DNA from: Deltaproteobacteria bacterium | Lineage (GTDB): Bacteria > Desulfobacterota > Desulfomonilia > Desulfomonilales > Desulfomonilaceae | DNA length: 40,859 nucleotides | Assembly (NCBI GenBank): GCA_016875095.1 | Contig: VGSG01000032.1 | Location: 1 to 40,859 of the forward strand | Reading direction: 5' to 3' | Part shown: positions 24,380 through 32,574 of the stretch, one piece after another | Numbering within the stretch: position 1 is the first letter of the stretch | Layout of the letters: every line of letters starts with the position of its first letter | The notes under the pieces: model-generated | Told to the model about the DNA's origin: nothing | Seen by the model: only the letters and a program-made list of their open reading frames with translations | Database searches by the model: none | Made by a program: the position numbers and the translations under genes

Positions 24380-26485
24380 ATGAGATTCAAGATCGGCATC
24401 GACGTAGGCGGCACGTTTACTGACTTCCTCCTCACGCGCTCCGACGGCCAATCCCGCACGTACAAAGTGCTATCAACTCCGAAAGACCCGTCCATCGCCA
24501 CCATGCAGGGCATCTCGGATATGGCCCGCGATGAAGGAATGACGCTGAAGGACTTTCTCCACGCCGTGGACGTGATTGTTCACGGAACTACGGTCACCAC
24601 GAATGCGGTTCTCACCTATCGTGGGGCAAAGACCGGGCTGATCACCACCCGGGGCGTAAGAGACGCTTTGGAAATGCGCCGAGGTATCCGGGAGGAGCAG
24701 TACAATAACCGTTACGCCAATGCTACGCCGCTCGTGCCACGGTATTTGCGTCTGCCGGTAACGGGCAGGCTGGACTACGCCGGAAAGGAAATCACCCCGT
24801 TGGATGAGGCGGAAGTAAGATCCAACGTTGAGCAGCTCAAGAAAGAAGGAGTCGAAGCCGTCGCCATCTGCTTCATGAACTCATTCGCGAACCGCGACCA
24901 CGAAGATCGAGCGGCAAACATCGTGCGAGAGCTCATGCCCCACGCCTACCTCTCCGCGTCGGTGGATGTGCTGCCATCCATACGATTCTACGATCGGGTC
25001 TCCACCACAGCGCTCAACGCGTACGTGGGACCTATTCTAAGACGGTACCTGGAGAATCTCCTCAAGAAGCTCGATGAGGCGGGTTTCCCCAACGTGCTGC
25101 TCATCATGCAATCCAATGGAGGCGTGGTTTCCCCGCGGGTGGCCATGGAAAACGCGGCCACTACATTGCTTTCCGGTCCCGCGGGCGGTCCGGTGGCAGG
25201 GATCGTGTACGCGGGAATCCAAAGATATGACGACTCGATCACCATGGACATGGGGGGCACGTCCTTTGATTGCGCTCTGATCAAGGACGCGCGGCCGTTT
25301 ACCACCACGGTGGGTGAGATCAGCAGGCTCAGATTGGCGCTCCCCATGCTCAACGTGGTGACCATCGGCGCGGGTGGCGGCTCCATCGGCTGGATAGACG
25401 AAGGCGGTCTCTTGAGAATGGGCCCGCAGAGCGCCTCGTCCGATCCGGGGCCTGCATGTTACGGGCTGGGTGGTGAAGAACCCACTTGCACGGACGCGGA
25501 CCTGATCCTGGGGTACCTGGATCCGGACTACTTCGCGGGCGGTCGTATGAAGCTCTACAAGCACAAGGCCGAGACGGCGATCCTGGAAAGAATCGGCCAA
25601 CCCCTTGGATACGACCTGTATGAAGCCGCAGCCGGCATGTACCGAGTGATCAATGTGAACATGGCCGCTGCCGTGCGAGAGGTCGCGGTCCAGCACGGAC
25701 AGGATCCGAGGGATTTCCCGCTGGTGGTGGCAGGAGGCGCGGGCCCCAACCACGCATGCATGATCGCCCGTGAACTGGAAAACCCGGTGTTGATTGTTCC
25801 GCGGGAATCTTCGATCTTCTGCGCCGCGGGCATGCTCATGTCCGATCTAAAGCATAATTTTGTCCGAACGTACCCGGCGCTGTTGAAGGATGCCAGCAAG
25901 AAGACCTTCCAGCGGCTCTTTGAGGAAATGAAGAAGGAAGGAACCGACCTCCTCGTCTCCGAGGGGATCAAGGAGTCCGAAATCGTCTATCGGTTCTCAC
26001 TCGATCTCAGGTACGTGAAGCAGTACCACGAGGTCGAAGTGGAAGTTTCCGCAGAGGAAGTCGGGCTATTCAACGTGCTCGCGATGGCTGCCAAGTTCCA
26101 TCCTGCGCACAACGCCCTGTACGGCTACTCGCTGGAGGAAGAAGGCACGCCGGTAGAGCTGATCAACATGAGAGTTGTTTGCATCGGTCAGACCGAGAAG
26201 CCGGAGTTCCAGCAGCAGGATTTCGCAGGTGAAGATCCTTCCCGAGCGCACAAAAAGGACCGCGAAGCGTTCATGCCGCTCCAGAAGGAATTTCGCAAGG
26301 TTCCGGTTTTTGACGGCCTCGCGTTGAGATTCGGCAACCGCATCGAGGGGCCTGCGATCATCGAGCAGGTAAACACCACCACTTTCGTGACCGGAGAGTT
26401 CAATGTGCTCACGGACCGGTACGGCAGCTTCACCATGTATTTGAAAGATCGTGAGGATGAGGTGAAAAGGAGGATTCTCGCATGA
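24380..26485 (+). CDS. hyuA: Hydantoinase/oxoprolinase/ketone-carboxylase family, HyuA-type subunit
   Basis: A 701-residue cytoplasmic ATP-using subunit of the family that includes N-methylhydantoinase A, the N-terminal half of 5-oxoprolinase, and acetone or acetophenone carboxylase subunits. The ASKHA-type phosphate loops are GIDVGGTFTDF (6-16) and DMGGTSFDCAL (290-300), with HGTTVTTNAVL at 68-78 and SGPAGG at 265-270. AAGGGG lies before the ATG. The stop overlaps the hyuB start by 4 bp (ATGA), so the two subunits are made together. The family phosphorylates a carbonyl or amide oxygen with ATP before hydrolysis or carboxylation. The reaction here cannot be fixed from sequence: the following CoA ligase suggests ketone carboxylation, the nearby cyclotransferase-like gene suggests 5-oxoproline. 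Confidence 0.9.
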   Translation: MRFKIGIDVGGTFTDFLLTRSDGQSRTYKVLSTPKDPSIATMQGISDMARDEGMTLKDFLHAVDVIVHGTTVTTNAVLTYRGAKTGLITTRGVRDALEMRRGIREEQYNNRYANATPLVPRYLRLPVTGRLDYAGKEITPLDEAEVRSNVEQLKKEGVEAVAICFMNSFANRDHEDRAANIVRELMPHAYLSASVDVLPSIRFYDRVSTTALNAYVGPILRRYLENLLKKLDEAGFPNVLLIMQSNGGVVSPRVAMENAATTLLSGPAGGPVAGIVYAGIQRYDDSITMDMGGTSFDCALIKDARPFTTTVGEISRLRLALPMLNVVTIGAGGGSIGWIDEGGLLRMGPQSASSDPGPACYGLGGEEPTCTDADLILGYLDPDYFAGGRMKLYKHKAETAILERIGQPLGYDLYEAAAGMYRVINVNMAAAVREVAVQHGQDPRDFPLVVAGGAGPNHACMIARELENPVLIVPRESSIFCAAGMLMSDLKHNFVRTYPALLKDASKKTFQRLFEEMKKEGTDLLVSEGIKESEIVYRFSLDLRYVKQYHEVEVEVSAEEVGLFNVLAMAAKFHPAHNALYGYSLEEEGTPVELINMRVVCIGQTEKPEFQQQDFAGEDPSRAHKKDREAFMPLQKEFRKVPVFDGLALRFGNRIEGPAIIEQVNTTTFVTGEFNVLTDRYGSFTMYLKDREDEVKRRILA

Positions 26486-28233
26486 GTGTCCAGATCGACA
26501 AAGTCCTGGTCTCGATTCTCCAGCGGCGCCTCAAATCCATCACTGAGGAGATGAGCATCGCGCTCACCATGACTACCCGCTCGCCCATTCTCTGCGAAGC
26601 AAAGGACTTCGTGACCGGCCTGTACGACGCAAAAGGCAAGATGCTGGAACAGACGGAGAATCTCCCTATCCTTTCGTTTTCCCTCGGGCCGGTCTGCGAG
26701 TATATCGTCAAGTACTTTGGCGACGAGATCTATCCCGGCGACGTGATCTTCCACAACGATGTCTTCTCTATGGGCAATCAGAACAATGATGTCGCGGCGT
26801 ACAAACCGATATTTCACAAAGACACCCTAGTCGGATGGGCTGCGTGTAAAGGCCATCAGGCGGACATCGGCGGAGCGGTCCAGGGCGGGTACAACCCCAA
26901 CGCGACAGAGGTGTGGCAAGAGGCGCTCCGCATACCTCCGGTCAAGGTCTACGAGAAAGGGAAACTGCGCAAAGACGTGTGGGACCTGATCTTCGCCAAT
27001 ATCAGGCTGGACATCGTGGCGGAAGACATGAAGGCCGAAATCGGATCTTGCGTGGTGGGTGAACGGGGTTTGCTGCGAATCGTGGAGCGATACGGACTGG
27101 AAACCTTTGAAGCGCATAAAGAATATCTGTTCAACTCCACGGAAAAGATGATGCGCGCGGAGCTTCGTTCCATCCCGAACGGCGTGTATCACGGGGAATC
27201 GACCTGCTATTACGACGGGAAGAATCCCGGTTCAGAGTACACCATTAGAGTGAAAATCACGGTGGAGGACGAAGAGATCAGCTTTGACTACTCTGAGACG
27301 GACGCTCAGACGACCGGCTTCGTCAACGGCACGTACACGTCCAGCGCTTCCGCGACGGTGCTGACCTTCCTTCAGATGGTCAATCCCGATATTCCGCACA
27401 ACGACGGGATGGTCCGACCCATCAAGATCATCATTCCTGTGGGGACCATCCTGAACGCGGCCTATCCCGCGGCCACCACCTACGGGAACCATCTGTGCCC
27501 CAACAATGCGGACGCCATCATGAGGGCTCTGGGACCTGTCATCCCCGACAGGGTGACAGCCGAGTGGAACGAGCTCCTCTGTTCGCTGACCACGGGAATC
27601 GACCCTCGGAAAAAGACCCCCTATGTGGATATCGGATTCATGGGGCTTAAGGGAGGCTCCGGCGCGATCAGGGGTTTTGACGGATACGATCACATCGGGA
27701 TGATCGACGCGTCGGGCGGTGTCCTCGATCAGGATTACGAGATGTTCGAGCAACAAACGCCCCATTTGTTGCTTAAGCACGAATATTGGCAGGACTCGGC
27801 AGGTCCCGGGCAGTGGCGGGGTGGCCTCGGGGTTGAGACCGAGTTCGTGATCGGATCGGATAGCACGAAGGTGGTCACGTTTGGCGACGGGGACGTGGAG
27901 CCCGCGCGGGGGGCCCATGGCGGAAGGGACGGCACTCTGAACAAGATAGAGCTTACCTATCCTGACGGCAGATATTACCTTTGCACCACTAAGGATCTGA
28001 TCGAAGGGGTTCCGAAAGGGACCGTCTACTTCCAACAAGCTGGTGGAGGCGGTGGATACGGAGATCCGTTCGCTCGTCCCCCTCAAAAGGTGGCGCAGGA
28101 AGTGCGAAACGGGATCATCTCTCTGGAATCCGCTCGCCGCGACTACGGGGTAGCGGTGGATCCGGAGACTTTTCAGGTGATCAAGGACGAAACCAAGAAG
28201 ATCAGGAGTTCGCGGCCGGTAAAGCCTCTGTAA
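26482..28233 (+). CDS. hyuB: Hydantoinase/oxoprolinase/ketone-carboxylase family, HyuB-type subunit
   Basis: A 583-residue cytoplasmic partner of HyuA, of the HyuB (hydantoinase B/oxoprolinase C-terminal) family. Family stretches: an N-terminal helix with LKSITEEMSIALTMTTRSPI, HNDVFSMGNQNNDV (about 93-106, with possible metal-binding His and Asp), GHQADIGG (about 124-131), and the glycine-rich end GGGGGYGDPFARPP. Length is normal. No gamma-type third subunit of an acetone carboxylase is present nearby, so the complex would be an A-B pair. It is translated by coupling to hyuA. A pair of hairpins separates it from the next gene, the CoA ligase at 28392. Confidence 0.9.
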   Translation: MSVQIDKVLVSILQRRLKSITEEMSIALTMTTRSPILCEAKDFVTGLYDAKGKMLEQTENLPILSFSLGPVCEYIVKYFGDEIYPGDVIFHNDVFSMGNQNNDVAAYKPIFHKDTLVGWAACKGHQADIGGAVQGGYNPNATEVWQEALRIPPVKVYEKGKLRKDVWDLIFANIRLDIVAEDMKAEIGSCVVGERGLLRIVERYGLETFEAHKEYLFNSTEKMMRAELRSIPNGVYHGESTCYYDGKNPGSEYTIRVKITVEDEEISFDYSETDAQTTGFVNGTYTSSASATVLTFLQMVNPDIPHNDGMVRPIKIIIPVGTILNAAYPAATTYGNHLCPNNADAIMRALGPVIPDRVTAEWNELLCSLTTGIDPRKKTPYVDIGFMGLKGGSGAIRGFDGYDHIGMIDASGGVLDQDYEMFEQQTPHLLLKHEYWQDSAGPGQWRGGLGVETEFVIGSDSTKVVTFGDGDVEPARGAHGGRDGTLNKIELTYPDGRYYLCTTKDLIEGVPKGTVYFQQAGGGGGYGDPFARPPQKVAQEVRNGIISLESARRDYGVAVDPETFQVIKDETKKIRSSRPVKPL

Positions 28234-28244
28234 TAACTGTTCCC

Positions 28245-28258
28245 TAGTATGCGCTCTG
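28245..28258. repeat. Copy of an intergenic TAGTATGCGCTCYG motif
   Basis: TAGTATGCGCTCTG here matches TAGTATGCGCTCCG at 40426-40439 and, in its core, 4875-4885. Here it starts 12 nt after the hyuB stop; at 40426 its TAG is itself a stop codon. It may mark the end of a degenerate dispersed element. Confidence 0.35.
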
Positions 28259-28282
28259 TTATCCCAAGGAAAACTCCTCCGG

Positions 28283-28334
28283 CCCCCCTTTAGAAAAGGG
28301 GGAATGAAGCGCTTTACCCCCTTTCTTGAAGGGG
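28283..28334. repeat. Double C-run/G-run hairpin repeat between hyuB and the CoA ligase
   Basis: CCCCCTTT (28284-28291) pairs with AAAGGGGG (28295-28302). A second hairpin, CCCCTT (28318-28323) with AAGGGG (28329-28334), follows, then ATACAGGGGGATT. Such elements are common between genes in many bacterial genomes. As RNA the first hairpin could slow or end transcription from hyuB, but no T-run follows. Confidence 0.5.
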
Positions 28335-28391
28335 ATACAGGGGGATTCCTGAAGCGATAGAACCCACCGCCAACACTGTGAAGGCGTTTTC

Positions 28392-29681
28392 ATGACAACC
28401 TTTATGCCCACGTATCATTCGTATGACGAGCTGGCTGACATTCAGCTCAAGGGCCTTCAATGGACCGTGCGCCACGCGTATGACGGCTCTCCGGTTTATC
28501 GGGCTAAACTGGACGAAGCGGGCGTCAATCCGGACGCAATCCGAAGCCTGGATGACTTGCAATCGCTCCCGTTCACAACAGCCAAAGACCTTGCCGCGGG
28601 CTATCCGTTCCCGCTTCTGTGTGTGCCCATGAGTAAGGTGGTCCGACTCCACGCGTCCTCAGGAACCACCGGCAAGCGCAAGGTGCTTTGTTACACCCAA
28701 AAGGACGTGGATGACTGGACCCATTTCTTTGCCCGCTGCTACGAAATGGCGGAGCTTACGCGGGAAGATCGGGTGCAAATCTGCGTGGGATACGGAGTCT
28801 GGACGGCAGGCGCGGGCTTCCAGCTCGGGTGCGAGCGTTTCGGAGCGCTCGCTGTTCCCGCGGGCCCCGGGAATTTGGATATGCAGATGGAATTCCTCCA
28901 GGACTTCCAGAGCACGGTCATCTGCTGCACCGCATCTATGGGGCTGCTCCTGGCCGAAGAAGTCCAGAGGCGAGGCATGAGGGATAAAATAGCGCTCAAG
29001 AAGATGATCTACGGATCCGAACGGTCGTCTGACGCCATGAGGACACGCATTCGGGAAGGCTTGGGTCTGGAGCACATGTTCGACATTCCCGGCATGACCG
29101 AGTTGTACGGCCCTGGAACCGGCCTCGAATGTTCGGCCCATCAAGGGATGCACTATTGGGCGGATTATTACATTGTGGAGATACTCGATCCGGAGACGCT
29201 GAAACCGGTTCCGGACGGCCAAGTTGGGGAAATGGTTGTCACCACGCTCCAAAAGGAGGCTGTGCCTCTCATCCGATACCGCACACGGGACCTTTCGGCC
29301 GTCATACCGGGAGAGTGTGGTTGCGGCCGCCTGATCCCGCGACATGACAGGATTTTGGGCAGGTCCGATGACATGTTCATCTTCCGAGCGGTGAATATTT
29401 ATCCCGGTCAGATAGACAGCGTGCTCAGCAACCTGCCGGGCATCGCAAGCGAGTACCAGGTGGTGCTCCAGCGCTCGGCAGATGGCAAAGATATTATGAC
29501 GGTGAGAGTGGAAAGAAACGCGGGAGCCGACAACGGCGCTGATGCCCGGCTCGCTGCCACGGTTCGGGAAGAGCTGAGAAAGAAGCTCCTTGTCACGCCG
29601 GATATAGAAATAGTAGACTACTCGTCACTCCCCAGGAGTGAACGCAAAACCAAGCGGGTGTTTGACAATCGAGATGAGTAA
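28392..29681 (+). CDS. paaK: Phenylacetate-CoA ligase family enzyme
   Basis: A 429-residue cytoplasmic AMP-forming ligase of the PaaK family, which joins CoA to phenylacetate or related aryl acids. The adenylate motif is SSGTTGKRKV (about 95-104); YGSERSSDAMR (about 214-224) and DIPGMTELYGPGTGLEC (about 235-251) are family stretches; the C-terminal lid ends RSERKTKRVFDNR, where PaaK enzymes have their catalytic lysine. Length is normal. It lies 158 bp after hyuB on the same strand, separated by hairpin repeats. A CoA ligase behind HyuAB recalls the acetophenone pathway, where a carboxylated ketone is activated by a ligase. The true substrate is unknown, and archaeal- and anaerobe-type PaaK proteins are broad. 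Confidence 0.9.
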   Translation: MTTFMPTYHSYDELADIQLKGLQWTVRHAYDGSPVYRAKLDEAGVNPDAIRSLDDLQSLPFTTAKDLAAGYPFPLLCVPMSKVVRLHASSGTTGKRKVLCYTQKDVDDWTHFFARCYEMAELTREDRVQICVGYGVWTAGAGFQLGCERFGALAVPAGPGNLDMQMEFLQDFQSTVICCTASMGLLLAEEVQRRGMRDKIALKKMIYGSERSSDAMRTRIREGLGLEHMFDIPGMTELYGPGTGLECSAHQGMHYWADYYIVEILDPETLKPVPDGQVGEMVVTTLQKEAVPLIRYRTRDLSAVIPGECGCGRLIPRHDRILGRSDDMFIFRAVNIYPGQIDSVLSNLPGIASEYQVVLQRSADGKDIMTVRVERNAGADNGADARLAATVREELRKKLLVTPDIEIVDYSSLPRSERKTKRVFDNRDE

Positions 29682-29723
29682 GTTGTCTCAGCCGCTTATA
29701 CTGTTCCACAGGGAAATTAGCGA

Positions 29724-30215
29724 ATGAGCACTGACTTCGTATTTGCGTACGGTTCCACCATGAACAGCTCCGATTTGCGCTCGTGGCTGGAAAGTAACGG
29801 TTTTGATTCATCTCTGGTGTTGAACCGGTGGCCCGCCGCATTGGAAGGGTACGATCTTGTCTGGAATTACTATTCCTCCAAGAGACGAGGAGGCTCTGCC
29901 AATCTTCAGCGAAAAGAGAAATCCATCGTGTGGGGAGTGCTCATCGAGTTCGAAGAGCCACTGCTAAAGGCATTCGATCGCAAGGAAGGGCATCCGGTCT
30001 TTTATTCACGAGGAGAGAAACGCCTTTCAGTAGTTCGGATGACGGACAACCAGAAGGTGGATGCGTGGGTCTATACCGCAAAGCCCAACAAGGGAGACCG
30101 CACGGACGTCTGGCCCACAAGAGATTACCGGAAGATTGTCCTCGACGCGGCAGAAGAGATGAACTTCCCAAGAGAGCGCATCGAACGAATCAGGAACTGG
30201 AAAACCGAGGATTGA
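29724..30215 (+). CDS. Gamma-glutamylcyclotransferase-like protein
   Basis: A 163-residue cytoplasmic protein with the gamma-glutamylcyclotransferase (AIG2-like) fold. The substrate-binding motif FAYGSTM is at residues 7-13 and the likely catalytic Glu88 is in AFDRKEGHP (84-91). Proteins of this family cut gamma-glutamyl-amino acids or glutathione-type peptides to 5-oxoproline, or act on gamma-glutamylamines. AGGGAAA lies before the ATG at 29724, 42 nt after the CoA ligase stop. It is notable that an oxoprolinase-family pair (hyuAB) is encoded 1.5 kb upstream. The last 20 residues are charged and may be a flexible tail. Confidence 0.82.
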   Translation: MSTDFVFAYGSTMNSSDLRSWLESNGFDSSLVLNRWPAALEGYDLVWNYYSSKRRGGSANLQRKEKSIVWGVLIEFEEPLLKAFDRKEGHPVFYSRGEKRLSVVRMTDNQKVDAWVYTAKPNKGDRTDVWPTRDYRKIVLDAAEEMNFPRERIERIRNWKTED

Positions 30216-30290
30216 AGCGTACCCCTTTGTTATGGCAGAAGGGGGGATCCCAGCGGCCGCAAGCGCATATCATCCAAGAACACCTGCGCA

Positions 30291-30899
30291 ATGACCACAG
30301 AACTCGAATTTTTGGCTCAGGTTCCCATATTCTCACGGCTTTCTCGCGACGAACTCCGGAGAGTCCTTGATCATGCCGAAAGGCAGGAATACCAAGCCGG
30401 CGAGGAGATAATCAGAGAAGGAGAAACGGACGCTCGACTATTCGTGATCCTCGAAGGCGCGATCGATGTGATCAAGGACCGGGGCGCGCCCAACGAAAAA
30501 ACTTTTGCCACGATGGGAATACGAGAATACTTCGGCGAGATGGCCCTGATCGATAACCTTGCCCGGTCAGCGACCGTTGTTGCGAGAAAGGCAACCAGCG
30601 TCCTGTGTATCGATCAGAAAGGCTTGTGCGAGGCTATCGAGAAAAACTCGTCCATCGCGATGGAATTGCTCAAGATGTTCAGTCAACGGATTCGAGCGCT
30701 GGAGAAGTGTCTCGTAAAGAACCTGGGAGGACTGCTTCCAATCTGCATGAATTGCAAGAGTATCCGCGACCAAAGCGGCAGTTGGGTCAAGCTGGAAGAC
30801 TACATTTCAGATCACACCGAAGCAGACTTCACTCACGGCATTTGCCCGGAATGTCACAGAAGACTCTACCCGCGCCATTTCGCCAAGAAAGAAACATAG
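30291..30899 (+). CDS. Cyclic-nucleotide-binding protein with a CxxC...CxxC tail
   Basis: A 202-residue soluble protein. Residues 5-130 are a CRP-type cyclic-nucleotide-binding domain with an intact phosphate-binding cassette, FGEMAL (81-86, Glu83) and RSATVV (92-97, Arg92). There is no helix-turn-helix. Residues 137-197 are a small domain with Cys152, Cys155, Cys185 and Cys188 in the pattern LLPICMNCKSIRD...GICPECHRRLYP. This tail is, from memory, found at the C-terminus of many PAS, GAF and receiver proteins of deltaproteobacteria, with a probable zinc or iron-sulfur site and no assigned function. The ribosome-binding site is poor. It is 75 nt after the cyclotransferase-like gene and convergent with the flotillin gene. 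Confidence 0.87.
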   Translation: MTTELEFLAQVPIFSRLSRDELRRVLDHAERQEYQAGEEIIREGETDARLFVILEGAIDVIKDRGAPNEKTFATMGIREYFGEMALIDNLARSATVVARKATSVLCIDQKGLCEAIEKNSSIAMELLKMFSQRIRALEKCLVKNLGGLLPICMNCKSIRDQSGSWVKLEDYISDHTEADFTHGICPECHRRLYPRHFAKKET

Positions 30900-30919
30900 C
30901 CGGCAGGAATAAGCCGTAG

Positions 30920-30956
30920 GATGCGGAGGGCCCGCGTTACGAGGGCGAACCGCATC
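30920..30956. repeat. GATGCGG...CCGCATC inverted repeat between convergent genes
   Basis: GATGCGG (30920-30926) and CCGCATC (30950-30956) are perfect inverted copies with 23 nt between them, preceded by CGTAG. The layout (GTAGG-ATGCGG ... AACCGCATC) resembles a dispersed proteobacterial repeat. It follows the cyclic-nucleotide-binding gene by 20 bp and could also end its transcript. Confidence 0.4.
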
Positions 30957-31070
30957 GCTTGCGGTCTGGTCGCGTGTGGCGCAGCTCACGTCGTTCCTTA
31001 TTATCGCAAAATACGCCAGCACAGAGGCCGGCGCCTACCAAATGCGCGAAAACGTCTATGCAGTAGGCTG

Positions 31071-32573
31071 CTAAGCTTCCGAGCTCTTCGCAGACGCGGG
31101 CTTTGACGGCGCCTTCTCCGCAGCTCTCCCCAGAAATTCCGGAAGTTCCAGTCCCGCTGTCTTGGCCAACTCGTGTATAGGCGGGAGCACTCCGAGCAAG
31201 CGGCGTCCAAGATCCGAAAGGCCCCCGTCGCCACCTCCGTCCCAGACAACGACCTTTTCAATGGGCAGATTCTTGACCGCTTCCACCTGAATATGTGTGA
31301 GATCCGTGAGCTTTTCGATCAGGAGCAACACAGCGGTTGATGAGGGATCTGAAGCGCACGATTCCACCAGAGCCTTGTAACCCGCGGCTTTGGCGTCCAA
31401 CTGGGCCTGTGTGCCTTGAGCTTCGGCCTGCATTTTCACCAGGACCGATTCCGCTTCGCCTTTCGCCACCAGCACTTTTCTTTGCCGCTCGGCTTCGGCG
31501 TTCACAACAGCCTTCTGGCGCTCGGCTTCGGCAGGCACAACTACTTCGGCCTTGAGCCTGGCCTCTTCGCGGCGGGCGCGAGCCTCTTCCGCGAGCCGCT
31601 GCGCGTCCTCTTGCGCGACGCGAATCGACGCGTCCGCCTGCACCGCAGCGGTCTGGCCTTTGCCTCTCGCTTCCTCTTCTGCAACCTTCTGACCGGCCTG
31701 GAACCCAGCCTTCTTCCCATTGGCCAAAGTTTCGGTCTCCACGGCCTCCGCGTCGAGCAGCGACACTTTTTGGCGGCGATCACGTCCGGCTTCGGCTTCA
31801 CCCACCGCAGCGCCGGCCTCTGCCACGGCCACGGCTTTTCGTCTATCTCGTTCCGCTTCGGCCTCGCCCACTACTGCCGCGGCATTGGCCGCAGCCACGG
31901 CCTTACGCTGGTCACGCTCTCGTTCCGCAACACCTATTTTGCCGAGCTTTTCCTGTTCAGCCACGTCGATGAGCGCCTGATTGACCGCTTCGGCCGCCGC
32001 CTTGCGACCAAGGGCCTTAATGTACCCGCTATCGTCTTCGATATCCTTGATGTTCACGTTGATAACAGATAGACCGATCTTCTCCAATTCCACGGAAACC
32101 GCATCATTCACTTTGGCCATGAACGCCTGCCGGTCCCGGTTGATTTCCTCAATCCTCAAGGTCGCGATCACCGCTCGCATTTGGCCGAGTATGATGTCCT
32201 GCGCCTGCTTTTGCACTTCTTCGATAGTCTGCCCCAGCAGTCGCACCGCGGCATTCTGCATGATACCTTCCTCAGTGCTGATCGCAGCAGTCACCGTAGT
32301 CGGCACCGAGACGCGGATGTTCTCCTGAGAAAGAGCGTTGGTCAGTTCTATGGGAACCACGAACGGTTCCAGATCCAGCCATTCATAGGATTGCAGAACA
32401 GGCCATACGAACGATGCGCCGCCGTGAACGCACTTGGCGGCTCCTTGACCGGTCTTGCCGTAGACAACCAGAATCCGATTGGATGGACATCGTTTGTATC
32501 GGCGGATGAACACCCACAAAAGCAGACAGAGAATCAGGACCAAAATGGCTGTCAAGCCGAATGCCGTGACCAT
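31071..32573 (-). CDS. Flotillin-like SPFH-domain membrane scaffold protein
   Basis: A 500-residue protein of the flotillin/YqiK family, which scaffolds ordered membrane domains. Residues 4-23 are one membrane-anchoring hydrophobic segment; the SPFH domain covers about 30-190; a long Ala/Glu/Arg-rich coiled coil with repeated AEAERDRRKAVA units runs from about 195 to 400; the C-terminal 90 residues include the VVVWDGGGDGG stretch typical of flotillins. The ATG at 32573 is preferred over one at 32606: AGGAGG sits 6 nt before it and it lies one base after the nfeD stop (TGAGATG). The longer form would add 11 charged residues and overlap nfeD. It is paired with an NfeD-like gene, the usual genomic partner of flotillins. 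Confidence 0.9.
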   Translation of the reverse strand: MVTAFGLTAILVLILCLLLWVFIRRYKRCPSNRILVVYGKTGQGAAKCVHGGASFVWPVLQSYEWLDLEPFVVPIELTNALSQENIRVSVPTTVTAAISTEEGIMQNAAVRLLGQTIEEVQKQAQDIILGQMRAVIATLRIEEINRDRQAFMAKVNDAVSVELEKIGLSVINVNIKDIEDDSGYIKALGRKAAAEAVNQALIDVAEQEKLGKIGVAERERDQRKAVAAANAAAVVGEAEAERDRRKAVAVAEAGAAVGEAEAGRDRRQKVSLLDAEAVETETLANGKKAGFQAGQKVAEEEARGKGQTAAVQADASIRVAQEDAQRLAEEARARREEARLKAEVVVPAEAERQKAVVNAEAERQRKVLVAKGEAESVLVKMQAEAQGTQAQLDAKAAGYKALVESCASDPSSTAVLLLIEKLTDLTHIQVEAVKNLPIEKVVVWDGGGDGGLSDLGRRLLGVLPPIHELAKTAGLELPEFLGRAAEKAPSKPASAKSSEA

Positions 32574-32574
32574 C

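Noticed and set aside
28283-28334. C-run/G-run hairpins as a simple intrinsic terminator of hyuB
   Set aside because: No T-run follows either stem, and the sequence looks like a dispersed repeat. Some effect on transcription remains possible.
31541-32072. Long open frames opposite the flotillin coiled coil
   Set aside because: They mirror the repetitive Ala/Glu/Arg codons of the real gene on the other strand and have no start signal or family likeness.
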